From the NCBI RefSeq assembly GCF_004369205.1, contig NZ_QFGA01000004.1, positions 1 to 64,000 of the forward strand: a DNA stretch of 64,000 bases, in the 5' to 3' direction. Both the position numbers and the translations under genes were made by a program. The notes under the pieces were generated by a model that did not search any database, had not been told where the DNA came from, and worked only from the letters and a program-made list of their open reading frames with translations. This stretch comes from Pelotomaculum schinkii. GTDB taxonomy: Bacteria; Bacillota; Desulfotomaculia; Desulfotomaculales; Pelotomaculaceae. Below, one piece after another: positions 61,938 through 64,000 of the stretch (position 1 is its first letter; each line of letters starts with the position of its first letter).

Positions 61938-62255
61938 ATGTCAAACTTAGCTGTTGGCGGCCGGGAGATTGAATTGGATGAGGACGGCTTTCTTGTTGAT
62001 TTTGAGGACTGGACAGAAGATGTGGCCGGTATTTTGGCTTCTAAAGAGGGGATCGATGAATTAACTGAAAGGCACTGGCAGGTTATGAAATACCTGCGGG
62101 ACTACTATAAAGAGTTTCAGATAGCTCCCATGATCAGGAAGCTTTGCAAGGATACGGGGTTGAGTTTGAAGCAGATCTACAGCCTGTTTCCATCTGGTCC
62201 GGCCAGGGGCGCCTGCAAAATAGCGGGACTTCCCAAACCGGCGGGCTGTGTTTAA
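61938..62255 (+). CDS. dsrC: DsrC/TusE family sulfur carrier with Cx10C arm
   Basis: 105 aa. Family pattern LDEDGFLVDFEDWTEDVA, HWQVMKYLRDYY, and the C-terminal arm CKIAGLPKPAGC with Cys93 and Cys104 ten residues apart. TusE proteins of tRNA thiolation keep only the last Cys, while DsrC of sulfite reducers has both and carries the trisulfide made by DsrAB. ATG with GGAGGTG upstream; own terminator. No dsrAB or tus genes are near. This supports a sulfite- or sulfate-reducing organism. Confidence 0.92.
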   Translation: MSNLAVGGREIELDEDGFLVDFEDWTEDVAGILASKEGIDELTERHWQVMKYLRDYYKEFQIAPMIRKLCKDTGLSLKQIYSLFPSGPARGACKIAGLPKPAGCV

Positions 62256-62339
62256 ACTGGCGGATCGTTCCCCCGGACGCCTTGAAAAGCGCCAGACAAG
62301 ATGTAGGGATTAAGAGCCGTTATGAAATTACCATATGAT

Positions 62340-62370
62340 AACCTGCCCGTTGTTGGCGGGTTTTCTTTTT
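62340..62370 (+). terminator. Terminator of dsrC
   Basis: AACCTGCC-CGTTGTT-GGCGGGTT stem of 8 bp (one T-G) followed by TTCTTTTTTT. Confidence 0.88.
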
Positions 62371-62465
62371 TTAGGACACTTACATAAAAAAAGGATTACA
62401 AGAGAAAATATTAACATATTGCCAGGGGGTGAGGAACTATCTTCAAAAAACTCAGCGTTTCAAAA

Positions 62466-63146
62466 ATGATTATCCTGTATTCTTGCTGCGCGCTGGTCCT
62501 TGCTGTAGCGGTAGTCACACTGTATTACCGCCAGGCCGCCGCCCAGACCCAGGGTGTAAGCTGGGGAAACAGCGGTGATGAGGTCACCAGTGTCCAGAAT
62601 AGGCTGAGCCAGTGGGGCTATTATACCGGATCGCTGGACGGCTATTACGGCTACGACACCTACCGGGCCGTGCAGAACTTTCAGCGCAACAACGCCATTG
62701 AACCGGACGGTATTGTTGGAGATGCTACCTTGGAGGCCATGGGTCTGAGCTCTCCCGTAGCCGCACCGGCGGTTTCGAGAGGCGCTGCCACCGATCAGGG
62801 CGACGTATCCTTGCTGGCCCAGGTCATTGAAGGAGAGGCCGCTAATGAACCCTACCTGGGTAAGGTCGCTGTTGGGGCTGTCATCGCCAACCGCACCAAG
62901 AGCGCTTCTTTCCCACATACCATCAGCGGAGTGATCTTTCAGGATTTTGCCTTTGAATCCATCAGCAACGGTCAGGCTTACCGGCCGGTGACCAGTGAGT
63001 CGATTGAGGCAGCCCAGGCGGCCTTGGCAGGGTACGATCCGACAGGCGGAGCGCTGTTTTTCTGGAACCCGTCCAAACCGGTCAACCCCTGGATTTGGTC
63101 CAGGAACATTATAACCCAGATTGGAGAACACGTTTTTGCACGATAG
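62466..63146 (+). CDS. sleB: Spore cortex-lytic enzyme SleB
   Basis: 226 aa. N-terminal hydrophobic segment (signal or anchor, 1-26), peptidoglycan-binding domain (about 32-92, DEVTSVQNRLSQWGYYTGSLDG), then the hydrolase_2 lytic domain (about 115-226) with the catalytic Glu in AQVIEGEAANEPYLGKVAVGAVIANR. It breaks cortex peptidoglycan during germination. ATG 62466 has no close ribosome site; GGGGGTGAGG lies upstream of an in-frame ATC (62439), which could be a rare start. Partner ypeB follows by 11 bases. Confidence 0.93.
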   Translation: MIILYSCCALVLAVAVVTLYYRQAAAQTQGVSWGNSGDEVTSVQNRLSQWGYYTGSLDGYYGYDTYRAVQNFQRNNAIEPDGIVGDATLEAMGLSSPVAAPAVSRGAATDQGDVSLLAQVIEGEAANEPYLGKVAVGAVIANRTKSASFPHTISGVIFQDFAFESISNGQAYRPVTSESIEAAQAALAGYDPTGGALFFWNPSKPVNPWIWSRNIITQIGEHVFAR

Positions 63147-63157
63147 GAGGGTAAGCT

Positions 63158-64000
63158 TTGAGAAGGTGGATAATCCCTGTTGTAATAGGGTTACTGGCGC
63201 TTGCAGCCGTAGGTGTCTGGGGGTACAACCAGCAACTGGCCAGGCGCGATCTGGAAAACTATCTGGGCAATAAGTACCGGCGGGCTTTTTTCGACATGGC
63301 CGGCCAGGTCCAGAACGTGGAGGTGCTTTTGTCCAAAAGCCTGGTGGCCGCCGATCCGCGACTGGAAAGCTCGCTCTTGAATGATATCCGCATGCAGGCC
63401 AACTTTGCCCAATCCAACCTGGGGCAGCTGCCCTTAAACGATGCCCTGGCCGGCCGGACGTCTAAATTTTTGACCCAGGTTGGGGATTATGCCGACAGTA
63501 TGGTCAGGCAGATCAACCAGGGCCAGGCTATAGACGGTTCCAACTGGGATACGCTGAACAGTTTGTACCAACAGTCGACAGATTTAAACCGGGAGCTGCA
63601 AGGTATGCAGTACCAGGTGACCCAGAATAACCTTTATTTTGGGGAACTGCTCTCCCAGGTACGCAATAACCTGCAAAAGCAGCCGGACAACCTGGCTGTA
63701 ACCAATTTCCAGGCTATGGATAAACAGATGCAGCAGTATCCTACCCTTATTTACGACGGACCGTTCTCGGAACACCTTGAGAAGACTGAGCCCGCGGCGC
63801 TTGGCGGGGAAGGTGAAGTCAGCGCGGAAGAAGCAAAAAACCGGGCGCTGGCTTACATCGATAAGAGGGCCGGCGTTCACTATCAGGCTACGGTAACCGG
63901 GGACGCCAACGGGCGTATACCGGCCTACCGGGTGGAGGTAAACCCCGGACAGGATGGTGGGGATACCACACAGTTGGATGTTTCAAGGATTGGGGGACAG
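63158..64000 (+). CDS. ypeB: Germination protein YpeB, cut by window end
   Basis: 281 codons visible, open at the right edge. TTG start with GATAGGAGGG upstream. One N-terminal membrane anchor (WIIPVVIGLLALAAVGVWGY), then a long helical domain, then the beginning of the first PepSY-type domain (AEEAKNRALAYIDKRAGVHY). YpeB is needed for SleB to be present and stable in the spore; the sleB-ypeB pair is conserved in spore-formers. Confidence 0.93.
   Translation, partial: MRRWIIPVVIGLLALAAVGVWGYNQQLARRDLENYLGNKYRRAFFDMAGQVQNVEVLLSKSLVAADPRLESSLLNDIRMQANFAQSNLGQLPLNDALAGRTSKFLTQVGDYADSMVRQINQGQAIDGSNWDTLNSLYQQSTDLNRELQGMQYQVTQNNLYFGELLSQVRNNLQKQPDNLAVTNFQAMDKQMQQYPTLIYDGPFSEHLEKTEPAALGGEGEVSAEEAKNRALAYIDKRAGVHYQATVTGDANGRIPAYRVEVNPGQDGGDTTQLDVSRIGGQ

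Overview
This window is the replication-origin region of an endospore-forming anaerobic Firmicute. The gene order around dnaA (gyrA-gyrB-remB-recF-dnaN-dnaA transcribed leftward, rpmH-rnpA-yidD-yidC-jag-mnmE-mnmG-rsmG-parA-parB transcribed rightward) is the classical Bacillus/Clostridium order. Spore genes (yyaC, sleB-ypeB), the SCIFF peptide with its radical SAM maturase, a DsrC with the Cx10C redox arm and mid-range base composition fit a sulfite- or sulfate-reducing or syntrophic member of the Peptococcaceae/Desulfotomaculum-Pelotomaculum group. The genus is an inference, not a reading. Start codons are notably often TTG.

Region 1-11.3 kb (minus strand): tandem promoters and a boxA-like leader that appear to drive an rRNA operon lying off the left edge, then gyrA, a poorly understood stretch of tiny ORFs and a coiled-coil gene, gyrB, remB, recF, dnaN and dnaA. 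The origin is bipartite. Degenerate DnaA boxes lie upstream of dnaA, and a perfect DnaA box plus a DnaA-trio lies in the dnaA-dnaN gap.

Region 11.8-39.3 kb (mostly plus strand): ribosome and membrane-insertion genes, tRNA-modification genes, the ParAB segregation system with a perfect parS, several conserved membrane or spore proteins, an SOS-box-controlled mini transcription unit at 26.8-27.0 kb, an M18 aminopeptidase, the rpsF-ssb-rpsR operon, yybS, rplI, a Lon-family protease, dnaB, a COG2509 flavoprotein and purA.

Region 39.6-50.2 kb: Lys-Glu-Gly tRNA cluster, a two-gene nicotinamide/nicotinate salvage operon, the SCIFF precursor/maturase pair separated by a terminator, a LysM-G5-M23 envelope hydrolase, a TPR protein, a peptidase-MA family protein, murA and rlmH.

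Region 50.2-56.7 kb is an accessory island. It starts exactly at the 3' end of rlmH. An 87-bp perfect copy of that rlmH end, attached to a diverged rlmH fragment, reappears 4.1 kb later. Inside and just beyond are broken genes, a C39-like cysteine peptidase, a copper-amine-oxidase-stalk protein, an MNT-HEPN toxin-antitoxin pair and a truncated BclA-like domain. The resemblance to SCC-type integration at rlmH is the most interesting signal in the window.

Region 56.7-64 kb: NamZ-type muramidase, rsgA, a YtrA-type GntR/ABC operon with a visible operator, dsrC, and the sleB-ypeB spore germination pair cut by the right edge. At least six copies of a dispersed palindromic intergenic repeat are scattered through the window.
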